Part shown: piece after piece, positions 1-9,830 of the stretch
How the letters are laid out: the number at the start of each line of letters is the position of its first letter
Numbering within the stretch: the stretch's first letter is position 1
Notes under the pieces: model-generated
What the model saw: the letters and a program-made list of their open reading frames with translations, nothing else
Told to the model about the DNA's origin: nothing
The model's database searches: none
Translations under genes and position numbers: made by a program
Assembly (NCBI GenBank): GCA_963576565.1
Contig: OY755047.1
Span: 10,324,931-10,388,930, forward strand
Reading direction: 5' to 3'
Origin: Aspidapion aeneum
Taxonomy: Eukaryota; Arthropoda; Insecta; Coleoptera; Brentidae
DNA length: 64,000 nt

Positions 1-63
1 AAAATGAAGCCAAGTATTATCAAAATTTTACTCACTTAGGCCTAAAAAACTACTTAAAATATT

Positions 64-2343
64 TTAGCGAACATCAAAACTACTTAGATTTATCTCAAAA
101 CTGATATAGGAATTTTGTCTTGTGGTCGAACCAGATAGGATCGGTTGAGGTAAAATCATTTTAATATCTGCCAGCTGAACAACTGAAATATCCGGGTTTG
201 TGGGAAACAAGAATTTGCCTACTATTTTCGAGCTTTTTCTCATAAATGAAACTTCAAATTCATCTTCTGCTAATACGTTCATTACTTTGCCAACAAAGTG
301 TACCAAATTCTTGGCTGTAAACTGTACCAAAACAAAATCATCTTTAGTTGGTTGCCTGGTTAATTCTTCAGTAATGTCTGGAATTGGCTCTTCAGGGGAC
401 CATTCACTGTCACTTGATGATTCTTGCCATTCCTGTTCTTCCTCATCATCAGGATCTGTGATTTTCCTTTTCACCTTATTAACCGCTGCTTTTTTTATTT
501 TTTTTTTGCCCAATTCTCTTTTTGCTAACTCCTCTTTTTCAGGAGTGTCCGTAGCAATAATTGTTTTTCCTTGCCTTCTCAATTTTTGATTTTTTCTTGG
601 TTGTGCCTTTGGAAATCCACGAAAGATTTGTGGGGAAATAAAAGAAGATTTATTTGCAGTTTCGTTATGCGAGGATGGCTCATCAGTTCTCGCGTTATCT
701 TGGTGGTCTTCTATTTCTTGCTCAAACTCTTGAGTAACTGCTGCCTCCGAGTGCACTTCTGGTCTGTCAGTAACAGCCGACATGAGAAAATCATCGTCTG
801 TAAATATTTCTGGATCAAAAGGCAAGATTCCAGTTTTTTTGAATCCTGCGCTAATGTTTGTAGGTGTCATCGACCTCTCGTGCGCAACTTTTACAAAACC
901 TCCGATATTATAAATATCTACAGGAATACCAGGATGATTAAGAAGCCAGCTTTGCATGGCATTGTTATAATGCGCTTTGAATGATGAAAAGACTGCTACA
1001 TCTAAAGGCTGCAGTTTGTTTGAGCAGTGCGGAGGCAGAGTCAATATTGTGACCCCATTCGACTTCGCAAGATCCAAGGTTTCCATTGACAAATGGCTTT
1101 CGTGATTGTCCATGATTAAAAGGCTAGGGTTGTCACAAGAACTAAAAGAATGTTTTATAAAATGCTTCATTACTTGAGGAAACAGCTCTCTGTTCATCCA
1201 TCCTGAGAGAGTAGCTAATCCCAGCGTACCGAATGGAGCATCTTGGATCATTCTGTCCTTAAAATGAACTCTTGGAAATATCATGGCCGGGGGTAAGGCA
1301 TAACCACCAGCACAAATAATGCTGCAAGTTGTTACCAGAACTCCTCTTTCGCCGCTTGTACATTGCGAAACCTGCTTCATTCCTTTTTTAGCAAGAATTT
1401 TGGGAGGAGCTTGCACTGTAGTGGTTCCCGTTTCGTCCAAGTTAAATATTCTACTGCCGTCACTGAAACGAGGTTCACGCTTAAGAACTGTTTCGAGATT
1501 TTTGAAAAAAGTTGATACGTTGTGTCGATTAAATGATGTAGCTCGAGATAAACTGCAAGCCTCTGGCTTTCGGCAACTTAATTCTGGATGCCTCTTCCTA
1601 AAACCAAGGTACCATTCTTTACCTGCCATTTTTTGTTCGTTCCACTTTTTTGGTATGTCCTTATTATTTTTTATTGCTGATTCATACGCGAGTTTGCGGA
1701 ATTCTAGTGAAGTCAGTCCATAGCACATTTTTGCCGACGTTAAAAGATAGTCAACTAAGGTTTGCTCTTCATCGTGTGTAAAAATTAGCCTTACATCATA
1801 TTTGGGACGAAAAACGATGTCTGAGTCAGGGTTTGCTTTAACTTTGCGCACGTACCTAAAATTAAAAATAAAGTACCTATAAGAAATGAGAACGCTTAAG
1901 AGTTTTGTCAAAAAACCATCAGAATTTGCTAAAATTTTGTACATTACATTTTATAGAAACTAAAACCCGACTCGGCGTACCTACTTGTTTGTTCTTAAAA
2001 AGAGAAAACAGACAAAGAAAAAAAAGGACGCCGCACCAAGTCTTGGTTTTTCTAAATTGTACCCTCGATCTAAATTTCAGCAAATTCTGATGGTTTTTTG
2101 ACCCGATAATGTTGCATAGTCACGTGGCAATTTTGGAAGCTAAGGTCTTTGATTCGAAGAAGCGAATCATCTCCCTTAACTGCATTTTAATTCTTACCTA
2201 AATAAAGTAACATAAGCAACATTGTGTAACTCTGCTGCTCGTCTTATAGGCACATTTTCTTCGACAACGAGTCGCACAGCTGCTTTCATCTGCTCTTGAG
2301 TAAAAGTGCCAATGTCTGTCTTTCGCTTACGGTTACGAGCCAT
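64..2343 (-). CDS. pogo/Tigger-type DDE transposase, two exons, apparently intact
   Basis: Spliced DNA transposase of the pogo/Tigger (jerky, CENP-B-like) group, predicted to cut and paste its own element in the nucleus. Exon 1 is 2343-2198 and encodes a basic start (MARNRKRK) followed by a Psq-type helix-turn-helix. The intron is 2197-1856, with GTAAG donor and TTTTAG acceptor. Exon 2 is 1855-64. The join keeps phase and gives 645 residues with no stop or frameshift. A CENP-B-like second DNA-binding region lies near residues 70-170. The catalytic triad is D189 (NLDETG), D298 (LIMDNHESH) and D334 (LQPLD), with 35 residues between the last two. An acidic and lysine-rich linker follows, then an SH3/Tudor-like tail (DDFVLVQF) near residues 548-620. 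A simple open-frame call starts at 1944 inside the intron and loses the first DNA-binding domain. Splicing is inferred from sites and phase, not shown. A domesticated gene is less likely because transposon-end repeats lie upstream. Confidence 0.85.
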
Positions 2344-2399
2344 CTTAAACTTATATGGACAACTGAAAAAAAAATAATTAAAATATTGTTATGTTATAT

Positions 2400-2825
2400 G
2401 GGGTACAGTGAAACAAGTTTCACTGTGCCCCACCTAGGCTTGTTTCAGTGTGGACCACTGAGCACTCTAGAACATAATAAACAATAAAATCTAACCTAAA
2501 AGATTTGGGAAAAGAACATATGTTGTAAATTATAAGCAAATATATAACTTGACCGAGAATATTTTTAGCAAACCTTAAATAATATAATTGGTGAACTTAC
2601 GGGGTTTACACTATCACACTTAAAATTTACTCTGGACCACAAAAAACAGCCTTTTTTTCGTTTAAACGGAACTGCGGTTATAAACACACTAAGGTTAAGG
2701 TGACAAGTAGAGGGAACCAAGAACTTGTCTGACGCGCAGCTTACGTTGAATTGGCGCGGTATTTGAATTTTAAAATCGATTTGTTTCAGTGTGGAACATG
2801 TTTCACTGTGGAACACTCTCCCCTA
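2400..2825. repeat. subterminal palindrome and probable terminal repeat of the pogo-like element
   Basis: Upstream of the transposase, 2400-2431 is a palindrome with arms ACAGTGAAAC/GTTTCACTGT flanked by GGGG and CCCC. A motif reading TGTTTCAGTGTGGA follows at about 2440. The same motif recurs at about 2782, followed by TTTCACTGTGGAACACTC, and the element appears to end near 2825, where LINE tail sequence begins abruptly. Such repeated blocks are typical transposase-binding sites. The opposite end of the element lies beyond base 1, so its inverted match cannot be checked. The 250-base stretch between the blocks shows no convincing gene. Confidence 0.6.
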
Positions 2826-2872
2826 ATAGGCGTCGGACAACGTAGAAAAACGTTCTAAACCGACTAAATATA
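2824..2872 (+). repeat. 3' tail fragment of LINE family A
   Basis: The stretch from ATAGGCGTCGGACAACGTAG to AACCGAC matches the 3' ends of other family A copies at about 21770, 39150 (minus) and 43080 (minus). The pogo-like element ends immediately before it, which suggests the transposon inserted in, or next to, the LINE tail. Confidence 0.65.
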
Positions 2873-3760
2873 ATAAAATTTTATATTACATTTTGGAAAA
2901 TGGTCAATTCCTCCTATTTCGACTCCTCTGAATCTGAATATCCCTTTTGCCACCTCAAAATGTTGACAGGGGCTGAGATATTCAAGATGGCGGCCAATAT
3001 GGCATCGAAATTTTAAATTGCCGCTGTATAGCCCAAATTGACACAGGTGTACATACAATCAAAATATATATTTATATAACTAAAAAATAATATCATATTA
3101 GATTTTTTTTAATGGTTACAAAAACCTTCAGAAACCCCCAGACCCCCCAAAATCTGAAGCTTTAAGGTTTTTTAAAATTTTTTTAAAAACTACTTATATA
3201 GACAATAAAATTTCCTTTTTAACAAGATATAATTCAATGGAGTTAGACTAATAAGAAACTCTCCAGTGGCGTTCCTTAATTGAAGTAATTTAAAAAATTT
3301 AAAAAAATTCCCATGTTTTTCCCAAGAGGAAACCATTTGTTATATTTTATTATTATTATTTTTGAAGATATCAAGATGATAAAAATATATATTTATGCAG
3401 AGAAAATAGAAAATTTTTAAAAAACAACGTAATTTTTGTATTTTTTCGGAGTATATTTTTCCGCCTTTGCATGGTAAAATTTCCGAACGTTAATGAGCTC
3501 TGGAAAGTACCATTTTACGAACTCGAGTAGCTAAAAGAAGTATTATCCAGCGGTTGGCAATCTTGGGGTTCCTCAATGAATGTCCTGTTTGACTCCAACC
3601 CGTATGGGAAACTCAACAGGGCTGAACGTAATACTATAGTTTCAGCTTTTTGGAATGTCTCACCAGATACTATAAGTCTTTTTAGTTTTTTAGATTTCTC
3701 GACGAATATTTTCTTGGTTTCGCCTTTTTTTGTTTAAAAGGAAGATTTGGGGTTGTTACC
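2873..3760. other. A+T-rich stretch without recognised features
   Basis: No coding potential, tandem repeat or transposon end is visible. Open frames here are short and have no family resemblance. Homopolymer A and T runs dominate. Confidence 0.5.
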
Positions 3761-3764
3761 CCCT

Positions 3765-4110
3765 TTTTACAGCTTACGATAGCTCTGGAAACGTTGGGCC
3801 AATTTTCATGATAAATAGTTGTCGACACTTTAACAAAGTGAATAGATTTTGGTCAAAATTCATTAATCCATAAAACGCTAACTTTTTAACGGAGCATCAT
3901 CGTTTTAATATACGATTATTTTTTAAATAATTTGTGTTGTAATTAAAAACTTTCGTTTCTGAGATATTTAAAAAAAACTGTTTTTAAGGCTGATATATTA
4001 GGAGATTGCTAATGGTCTAGGAATGTATCAGATCCGTCATGGATCCATATATTAAAATATTTTTTGATAACAAAAATGTAACTTTTTTCTTATAAAACAA
4101 AATTCGTAAC
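3765..4110 (+). repeat. dispersed repeat Y, copy 1
   Basis: This segment aligns by eye with 31795-32170 and 19130-19390. Shared landmarks in order are ACGATAGCTC, a block with AGATTTTGGT(C/G)AAAATTCA, AATAATTTGTGT and TTTCTGAGATATTTA; copies at 4015 and 19350 also share TATCAGATCC. No protein is encoded and no terminal repeats were found, so the class is unknown. Confidence 0.5.
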
Positions 4111-4333
4111 TGTCACGCAAGGCAGTAAAACAATTTAACATTTGCGGAAGCTTTGTTACCTCTTACATCTTACATATATTTTGCCGTAAGCCATAATACA
4201 CGAATGCTGAAATGCGAAAATCTTGAGAATCCCCCAATTTGTTCTGAGGACGCCGACGACGGACGGACGCGAAAAATGCAGATTTTTCTGAAAAAATACG
4301 TCTTCTATTTTCTTCTGACATAAGAAATATTAA

Positions 4334-4950
4334 AAATACTCTGCCAATTTATGGGCCCCTAAGCTCACACTAGGTACTATAGTTATGTACATGTAAGCTA
4401 ATATAACTAAAAACTGAAATATATTTTATTCAACTCCAGACTAAATTACCTTTCGTTTAATACCACACAAGCCATGTTTTGACTTAAACACAAATTTTTG
4501 AAATATACTCCGCCCTTAAAAAACCAAAAACTAAAATGTATTTTGTTTAACTCCGGACTCAATTACCTTTCATTTGATATCACACACGCCATATTTTCAC
4601 TTAAACTCTAATTTTTTAAGTCTACCCCACCCTTTTATTTGGCTTGTGTTCGGTGGATTTTGTTCATTTTTAAATGGGACCATCTCGACCCAAGACTCAG
4701 GCTAGGTACCAATTTCACCAATTTTCATTGAAATCGGGCAAGCGGTTTTTGAGTTATGCGCGTTGGTCGTTACAGAAAAACATGACAGACAGACAGACAG
4801 ACGGACGGCGCGACAAAAAGGTTTCAAAATCATCTGAAACGCAAAGATATACAAAAATTTTTGAAATCGGAGCAACTTTTTTTTTCTCGAAAAAATTAGG
4901 ATCACCATAGCTCACACTACTATAGTATAGTATATGTGTGAGCTAAAATG
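4334..4950 (+). repeat. dispersed repeat X, copy 1, with GACA microsatellite and hairpin end
   Basis: An approximately 615-bp repeat, present in reverse orientation at 35010-35757. It starts near ACTCTGCCAATTTATGGGCC, carries two related blocks with CACACGCCATATTTTCACTT, then a TACCAATTTCACC core, a short GACAGACAGACA tract and a terminal palindrome AGCTCACAC...GTGTGAGCT at 4911-4945. The pentamer AAAAT flanks both ends in both copies. That is either a 5-bp target duplication at a preferred site or part of the element. The small open frames across it are repeat translations. Confidence 0.6.
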
Positions 4951-5019
4951 TTATTCCAAAAATACATCCGAGTATAACCAAAATACCTACTAAAATTACA
5001 TCAAGAAATCTAATAGAGA

Positions 5020-5800
5020 ATGACTTTCATGAAGAAGAATAATTGGGTTTTGTGCAGCCAGATCTTGTAGTGATAATGTTTTATAATAGAGACTCATGTT
5101 ACTTTTGTGGACCTACAAAATGTATATGATACCGTTCCAGTAGAAAACTTATGGCCAGTGTTAGAGCAAACTAATATCAATTATACATACATAAAGCGAT
5201 AAAAGAAGTATACAAAGGGTCAAAATATAAAATTAAAGAAATCGACTGTAAAAAGAATTTGTAGTAACAAAAGGCTCAAGGCAAGGATGTTGTATTTCTC
5301 CAACTCTTTTTAAAATATATATCGCATTAGCTCTACAAAACTGAAAACGTAAAGTACACGGTATGGGGACACCACTTAAGGACCGATTTACCATATACAC
5401 ACTACAGTTTTCTAACGTCCAGGTAATTGTAGCTAATGATAAAGAAGACATGGAGTAATGATGAGAAAGTTAACGGAAGGATACAAAAAGTGGGGATTAA
5501 CAGTGAACGTGGACAAGACACCGTACTTATGTATTGGAAACGAATCAAGTGAGTTAGAACTAGACAATGGATAAAAAATATTTCCATGCAATGAGTATGT
5601 AAACTTGGGTGTCACATTTGATTAGATAGGAACAGACTGTAAAGAGCTGGAAAAAATAATAGTAAAAAGAAATAAGGTTATTGGATGTCTTTACAGTATT
5701 TTATAGTACAGAGAGATATGTAAAATTTAACATATATGAAACAATGGCGAAAAGCAAATTTCTTGTATGCAATAGAGACGGTAACATAACATAAAAATAC
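5020..5800 (+). pseudogene. LINE family A reverse transcriptase relic
   Basis: Degraded non-LTR retrotransposon of the RTE/CR1-like type. In shifting frames it reads FRAGRSC, HVTFVDLQ.AYDTVP, LRQGCCISPT and LGVTF, in the same order as the copies at 20540, 35945 and 39115. The catalytic FADDQ box, present in those copies, has decayed near 5410 to a sequence lacking both aspartates. Several stops and deletions make it non-functional. The clade is not assigned. Confidence 0.75.
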
Positions 5801-5920
5801 AAAACAAAACCATAAAAGAAAGAATGGGAAATAAATAGACAATATATTTAATACATTTTCTATAGTATAGAAACATGGTTCTTTAGTACAATTTAAAGTT
5901 ATATCTATATAAAAATAAAA

Positions 5921-6401
5921 TGGTAAAATTTTTTTTTAAGTCACAAGCTTTTATAAAATGCACTAAAAATTAAAAAATAATGTTCTAACATTCTAATATT
6001 ATCATAATAATAAAAGCGATGGCCGACTGATGGAAATTTTGACGATGTTAGCACGATAAGATATCCGTATCAATTAAATATCACTATTTGCAAGAATCAA
6101 TCTAGCAGAAAAATGCAGAGGTACCAAACCCACCCAACCCGACCCAAGATACCCCAGCATTTCTTTGACATAGGTATGGCAATGGCATAGCATTGCGGCA
6201 CATCAAACATATCTTTGATGACCTGCTATGTTGAATATTCTAAGTGTTTAGGTCACAAATTTATATTAACTTATGCTTTGATTTGCGGCCATCGCTTTTA
6301 TTATTATGACAATATTAGAATGTTAGAAAATTATTTTTTAATTTTTAGTGCATTTTATAAAAGCTTGTGACTTAAAAAAAATTTTTTACCAATTTATTTT
6401 C
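5921..6401. mobile_element. foldback element with about 105-bp arms
   Basis: The left arm (about 5921-6025) and right arm (about 6285-6401) are inverted copies, with matching landmarks AAGTCACAAGCTTTTATAAA and AAAAGCGATGGCCG. About 260 bp of non-coding DNA separates them. This is a non-autonomous foldback or MITE-like structure of unknown class. Confidence 0.7.
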
Positions 6402-6519
6402 TACTTTTTAGTCTCAGCTATCTACTGTATTAAATGAAAATATTTGTTCAATAACAGAACAGAAGAGTTTATTCTAGATTATAATGAAATCGCTGATCGT
6501 GAGTTGTTTGGAAACTCAT

Positions 6520-7430
6520 TTTTCTATTGGGGGATAGAGAGGGTGGGGGTAGAGGTAGAAATATATTTTTTGTTTGGGCTGTATTGCCATCGGACCTTTA
6601 TGCACATACCAAATTTTATAAAAGTCATTTGAAGTGAACCGAACGCATTTTTTATGAAAGGGGTTGGGGGGGTAGGGTGGGAGGAAAATTTTTCATTATT
6701 GTTGTATTGTCATCGGACCACTATATGTATACCAAATTTCATCCAAATCGGATAATGGGAAGTGTGTCAAAAACGCATTTTTCTATAGATGGGGGTGGGG
6801 GTAGGAGTGGTAGGATTTTTTTTTATTGTTCTATTATCATCGGATCACTATATGCATACCAAATTTCATTCAAACTGGATAATTCGAACGGTGTCAAAAA
6901 CGCATTTTCTATGGAAGGGGGTGGGGGTAGGGGTGGGAGGATATATTTTTTTAAATGTTGTATTGTCATCGGACCACTATGTGAATACCAAATTTCATCC
7001 AAATCGGATAATGGGAAGTGTGTCAAAAACTCATTTTTCTATAAAATGGGGTGGGGGTAGGGGTGGGAGGATATTTTTTTCTTAATATTGTATTGTCATC
7101 GGATCACTATATGTATACCAAATTTCATCCAAATCGGAAAAAGAGAAGTGTGTCAGAAACAGATTTTTCTATGCAAGGGGGTGAAGGTAGGGGTGGGAGG
7201 ATATTTTTTTCTTATTGTTGTATTATCATCGGACCACTATGTGTATACCAAATTTTATCCAAATCGGATAACGGGAAGCGTGTCAAAAATACATTTTTCT
7301 ATAGAAGGGGTGGGGGTAGGGGTGGGAGGATATTTTTTCCTTAATGTTGTATTGTCATGGCACCACTATGTGTGTACCAAATTTTATCCAAATCGGATAA
7401 TGGGAAGTGTGTCAAAAACGCTTCACAAGA
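6520..7430 (+). repeat. tandem array of about 130-bp units, seven copies
   Basis: The landmark CATCGGA recurs at about 6588, 6711, 6837, 6967, 7097, 7227 and 7356 (CATGGCA in the last), a spacing of 123-130 bp. Each unit has a G-rich GGGGTGGGGGTAGGGGTGGG segment, a run of T, TACCAAATTT(C/T)ATCCAAATCGG and GTGTGTCAAAAAC. The open frames over this stretch only translate the repeat. It ends with TAGTTAGATAGTTAGACAGA at about 7450, a position comparable to the GACA tract in repeat X. Confidence 0.85.
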
Positions 7431-7434
7431 TTTG

Positions 7435-8155
7435 ATAGATAGTTAGTTGATAGTTAGATAGTTAGACAGAACATCTGAAGCTAAATAAAAGCTTGTAAAA
7501 AACGCTTTTGAACCATATATTTTTAAAAATTTTCTAGTAATAATTTATTATATATTATAAAAACTTATATACTTGTTTCAAATATATATTCGTTTGATCT
7601 AATAATTTTTTTCTGTGTACGTATTTAAAATGTTTAGCATTGTTTCAGATACAAAAGGGTTGTAATAAACAAGCTCAACAGCGTTTTTGGTTCATTTTTT
7701 GTCGCCAAAATTTAGTTTGGCAACTGAAACGACAAAAATCGACAAATAATATGTGCTGGGAAAATAATGGCAAATCGGCTGGTAAAACTGCGGAAAACCA
7801 AGTGTGCCATGCGGAATAGTTTTGCGTTTTAAAATTTTACATAATCCACAGAAAACAATACTAAAATAGACAATTTTTTAATGTAGGCGCAGATCTCAAA
7901 TGAGTTAAGCATCTTATTAAACTAAAAAAAATTGTGTGTGCTTAAGACCACACGGCAGAAGTGTAAACTTCAACAAGGCGAAATTAATAAAACTGGCCTT
8001 CATCTGCATCATCATATCGCTCGCTGAATGTTCCTCTCACAGTTAGTCGACTCGAGCCGAGTTCACCCGAATAAGTGTTACATAGCCGAGCCTGACGGCT
8101 CAGTTCAATTCACTACCCACAAAAACTGCTAAACGCACCTAAAGAAGTTTACACT
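7435..8155. other. non-coding spacer
   Basis: No gene or classified repeat was recognised. The stretch from 7930 to 8160 is less A+T-rich and contains GTCGACTCGAGCCGAG, but has no sustained open frame and no repeat in this window. Confidence 0.4.
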
Positions 8156-8236
8156 TTAAAAAGAAAACCAAACGGCTGAAATCAAGATACGATAAAGATT
8201 GCCCTGGGCAGCATTCGGTAAATTGAGCAACATATT

Positions 8237-8744
8237 AACAAACGTGAAATTTCGTACCCGTGAATTTAAAAATCAAACAAGTTTCATGGCTAATCGGGCA
8301 AAAAGGAGTTTTTTGTTTCTCTCATATTTTTCCGTGGGTAGCCCGAAAGCTTAACCTCACGGGGGTCCAAGATCTAATGGACACCTAATAAGTGTTGACA
8401 GTTAACTGTTTCCTCCTTATGGGACTCCTCAGAACACTGCTGGTCAATGTGACAAATCTTGCGAAGTAAATTAGACGGTTTTGTCTCTAATTAAATGTAA
8501 ATAAAAAAAGAACTATAGCAAGAAGCGCCATCTACCGAGATACGAGAGAAACAAAAAACACAAGCAGGCGAAACACTGCTATACAATATCGATCAATGAA
8601 AAGATCGAATGCAAATAAAAGAAAACAACTATAGTCCGTGACCTACGACAGCTCTTTGTCTTTTCAGGCCGGATCAACGCATTTTGCATTTTTACCCGTC
8701 ATCAAGACAGTGAGCGTCAATCAACGGAATTTTTAAGCTTTAAG
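8237..8744. mobile_element. 508-bp insertion in LINE B, unclassified, with CATATT target duplication
   Basis: CATATT at 8231-8236 and CATAT at 8745-8749 (completed by the T after the LTR) flank this segment, so it looks like an insertion with a 6-bp duplication. Its part 8271-8530 recurs in the same orientation at 12970-13240. The shared stretch runs from ATCAAACAAGTTTC to AGAAGCGCCATC and includes GTGTTGACAGTTAACTGTTTC. No coding frame is evident. Confidence 0.6.
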
Positions 8745-8749
8745 CATAT

Positions 8750-9179
8750 TGTTACAAATTTAAGTTATTTAAATTTTATAGTTAGAATTTATTTAGGTTT
8801 AGTGTAGTATTAGGTTTACGTATCTTATGGTTGTATTCTTAGTCTAGGGTTTAGTTGCGTTATCTATGACAAACTGGTGCGCGAACGGTCCGCGTTCTAG
8901 AAAAGGGTGGTAAAATCCTGAATCGAACAAGGATGGAAAATTCTCGAATAGTAGGCAGACCCTATATAAGGGTCGGACGTCGTGCATCGGGCAGTCAAAG
9001 ATAACCAACGGTAGTGATCGCTAGATGTTATTGCGAAGTTAATAGGCGGATTAAAGTAGTGAATTATTAGGAAGTTATTAGTAAGTTTAAGTGCGTGTTT
9101 TGTACATAATTTGTCGAAATAAATTGACGTATTGTTTTTGACATTTGCGAGTTTTAATTGTTGTGGAGAACCCGTAACA
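8750..9179 (+). mobile_element. solo LTR, 430 bp, with ATAT duplication
   Basis: The ends are TGTTAC and GTAACA, with the 4-bp duplication ATAT at 8746-8749 and 9180-9183. Inside are a TATA box (CTATATAAGG near 8970), a probable initiator region about 30 bp downstream and a poly(A) signal AATAAA at about 9119, the normal U3-R-U5 order. No internal gag/pol is present, so it is a recombinational remnant. Gypsy-like or BEL-like origin cannot be decided from the LTR alone. Confidence 0.8.
8965..8985 (+). promoter_or_regulatory. TATA box of the solo LTR
   Basis: CTATATAAGGGTCGG sits in the middle of the LTR, with a candidate start about 25-30 bp on near GCATCGGGCAGTC. It would transcribe rightward into LINE B. 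Confidence 0.5.
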
Positions 9180-9252
9180 ATATTAAAAAATAAAAGATAT
9201 TCTCAGTACGTCAAAACGAAAGTGTATAACCAATGTATCCTTCCTGTACTTA

Positions 9253-9410
9253 GTTTAAAACCCGTAGACAATGATTGTGTAGAAATAAAATTTCGGACTT
9301 CCATTGTCTTTATTGTCTTATTTTTTTTTTAACACACACAAGTGTTTTAAAATAAATAAAGACAATGTTTTAAAATAAATAAAGACAATGGAAGTCCGAA
9401 ATTTTATTTC
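9253..9410. mobile_element. 158-bp insertion with inverted ends and 12-bp target duplication
   Basis: TTCCTGTACTTA at 9241-9252 and 9411-9422 flanks the insert, and LINE B reads through once it is removed. The insert contains inverted blocks AAATTTCGGACTTCCATTG and its complement around a T-rich centre. The block also occurs at about 40365, next to a GAAACG-like motif. A 12-bp duplication fits target-primed insertion of a retroelement, possibly Penelope-like. Confidence 0.65.
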
Positions 9411-9830
9411 TTCCTGTACTTACCTAGGGATACCAGACCTGGACACTTACAAAATCAAACATGGATAAGGTAACAAAAGCCCAAAGATCAATGGAAAGAC
9501 AAATGTTACATGTAAAGCTAGATAGAGAAAGGAATGAATGGATAAGAATTAAAATAAAAGTAAGGGATGTCAGAGGAGAGATAGTAATATTAAAATGGAA
9601 ATTTACCGGTCATAATATCAGGCAGAAAGACGATCGATCGAACAAATGTATTGTAAACTAAACACCTTGGGAAATTAAAACAAGTAGAAGACCCATCTCA
9701 TTTAGGGGCGGACGATTTGAAGAAAAATGCGGAAACTAGATGGATGAACACGGCGACAGAAAGAGAAGAGTGGAAGGTATTGTGTGAGGCCTATGTCCAA
9801 AGGTGGATCGAAGGAGGCTAAATCGATAGC

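Larger units (their letters stand above)
8160..9830 (+). pseudogene. LINE family B (RTE-like) 3' fragment, split by nested insertions
   Basis: C-terminal end of an endonuclease-reverse transcriptase of RTE type. The piece at 8160-8236 reads PWAAFGKL in sense. The reading resumes at 9182-9252 (YSQYVKTKVYNQCILP) and at 9411-9830 (WTLT..MDKVTKAQRSMERQM, WKFTGHNIRQKDDR, RWMNTATERE, VQRWIEG). The minus-strand copy at 16735-17240 shows the uninterrupted order. Three insertions break it: 8237-8744, the solo LTR 8750-9179 and 9253-9410. Frameshifts also occur in the C-terminal part. Confidence 0.8.

Noticed and set aside
2565..2816. 83-residue minus-strand frame upstream of the pogo transposase
   Set aside because: Overlaps the terminal and subterminal repeats and is not part of the spliced reading.
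4911..4950. Helitron 3' end on repeat X
   Set aside because: The hairpin is terminal rather than followed by a short spacer and CTRR, and the 5' end is not TC-type; evidence insufficient.
6677..7435. Overlapping 97-127 residue frames
   Set aside because: They follow the 130-bp tandem unit, overlap one another and have no independent coding signal.
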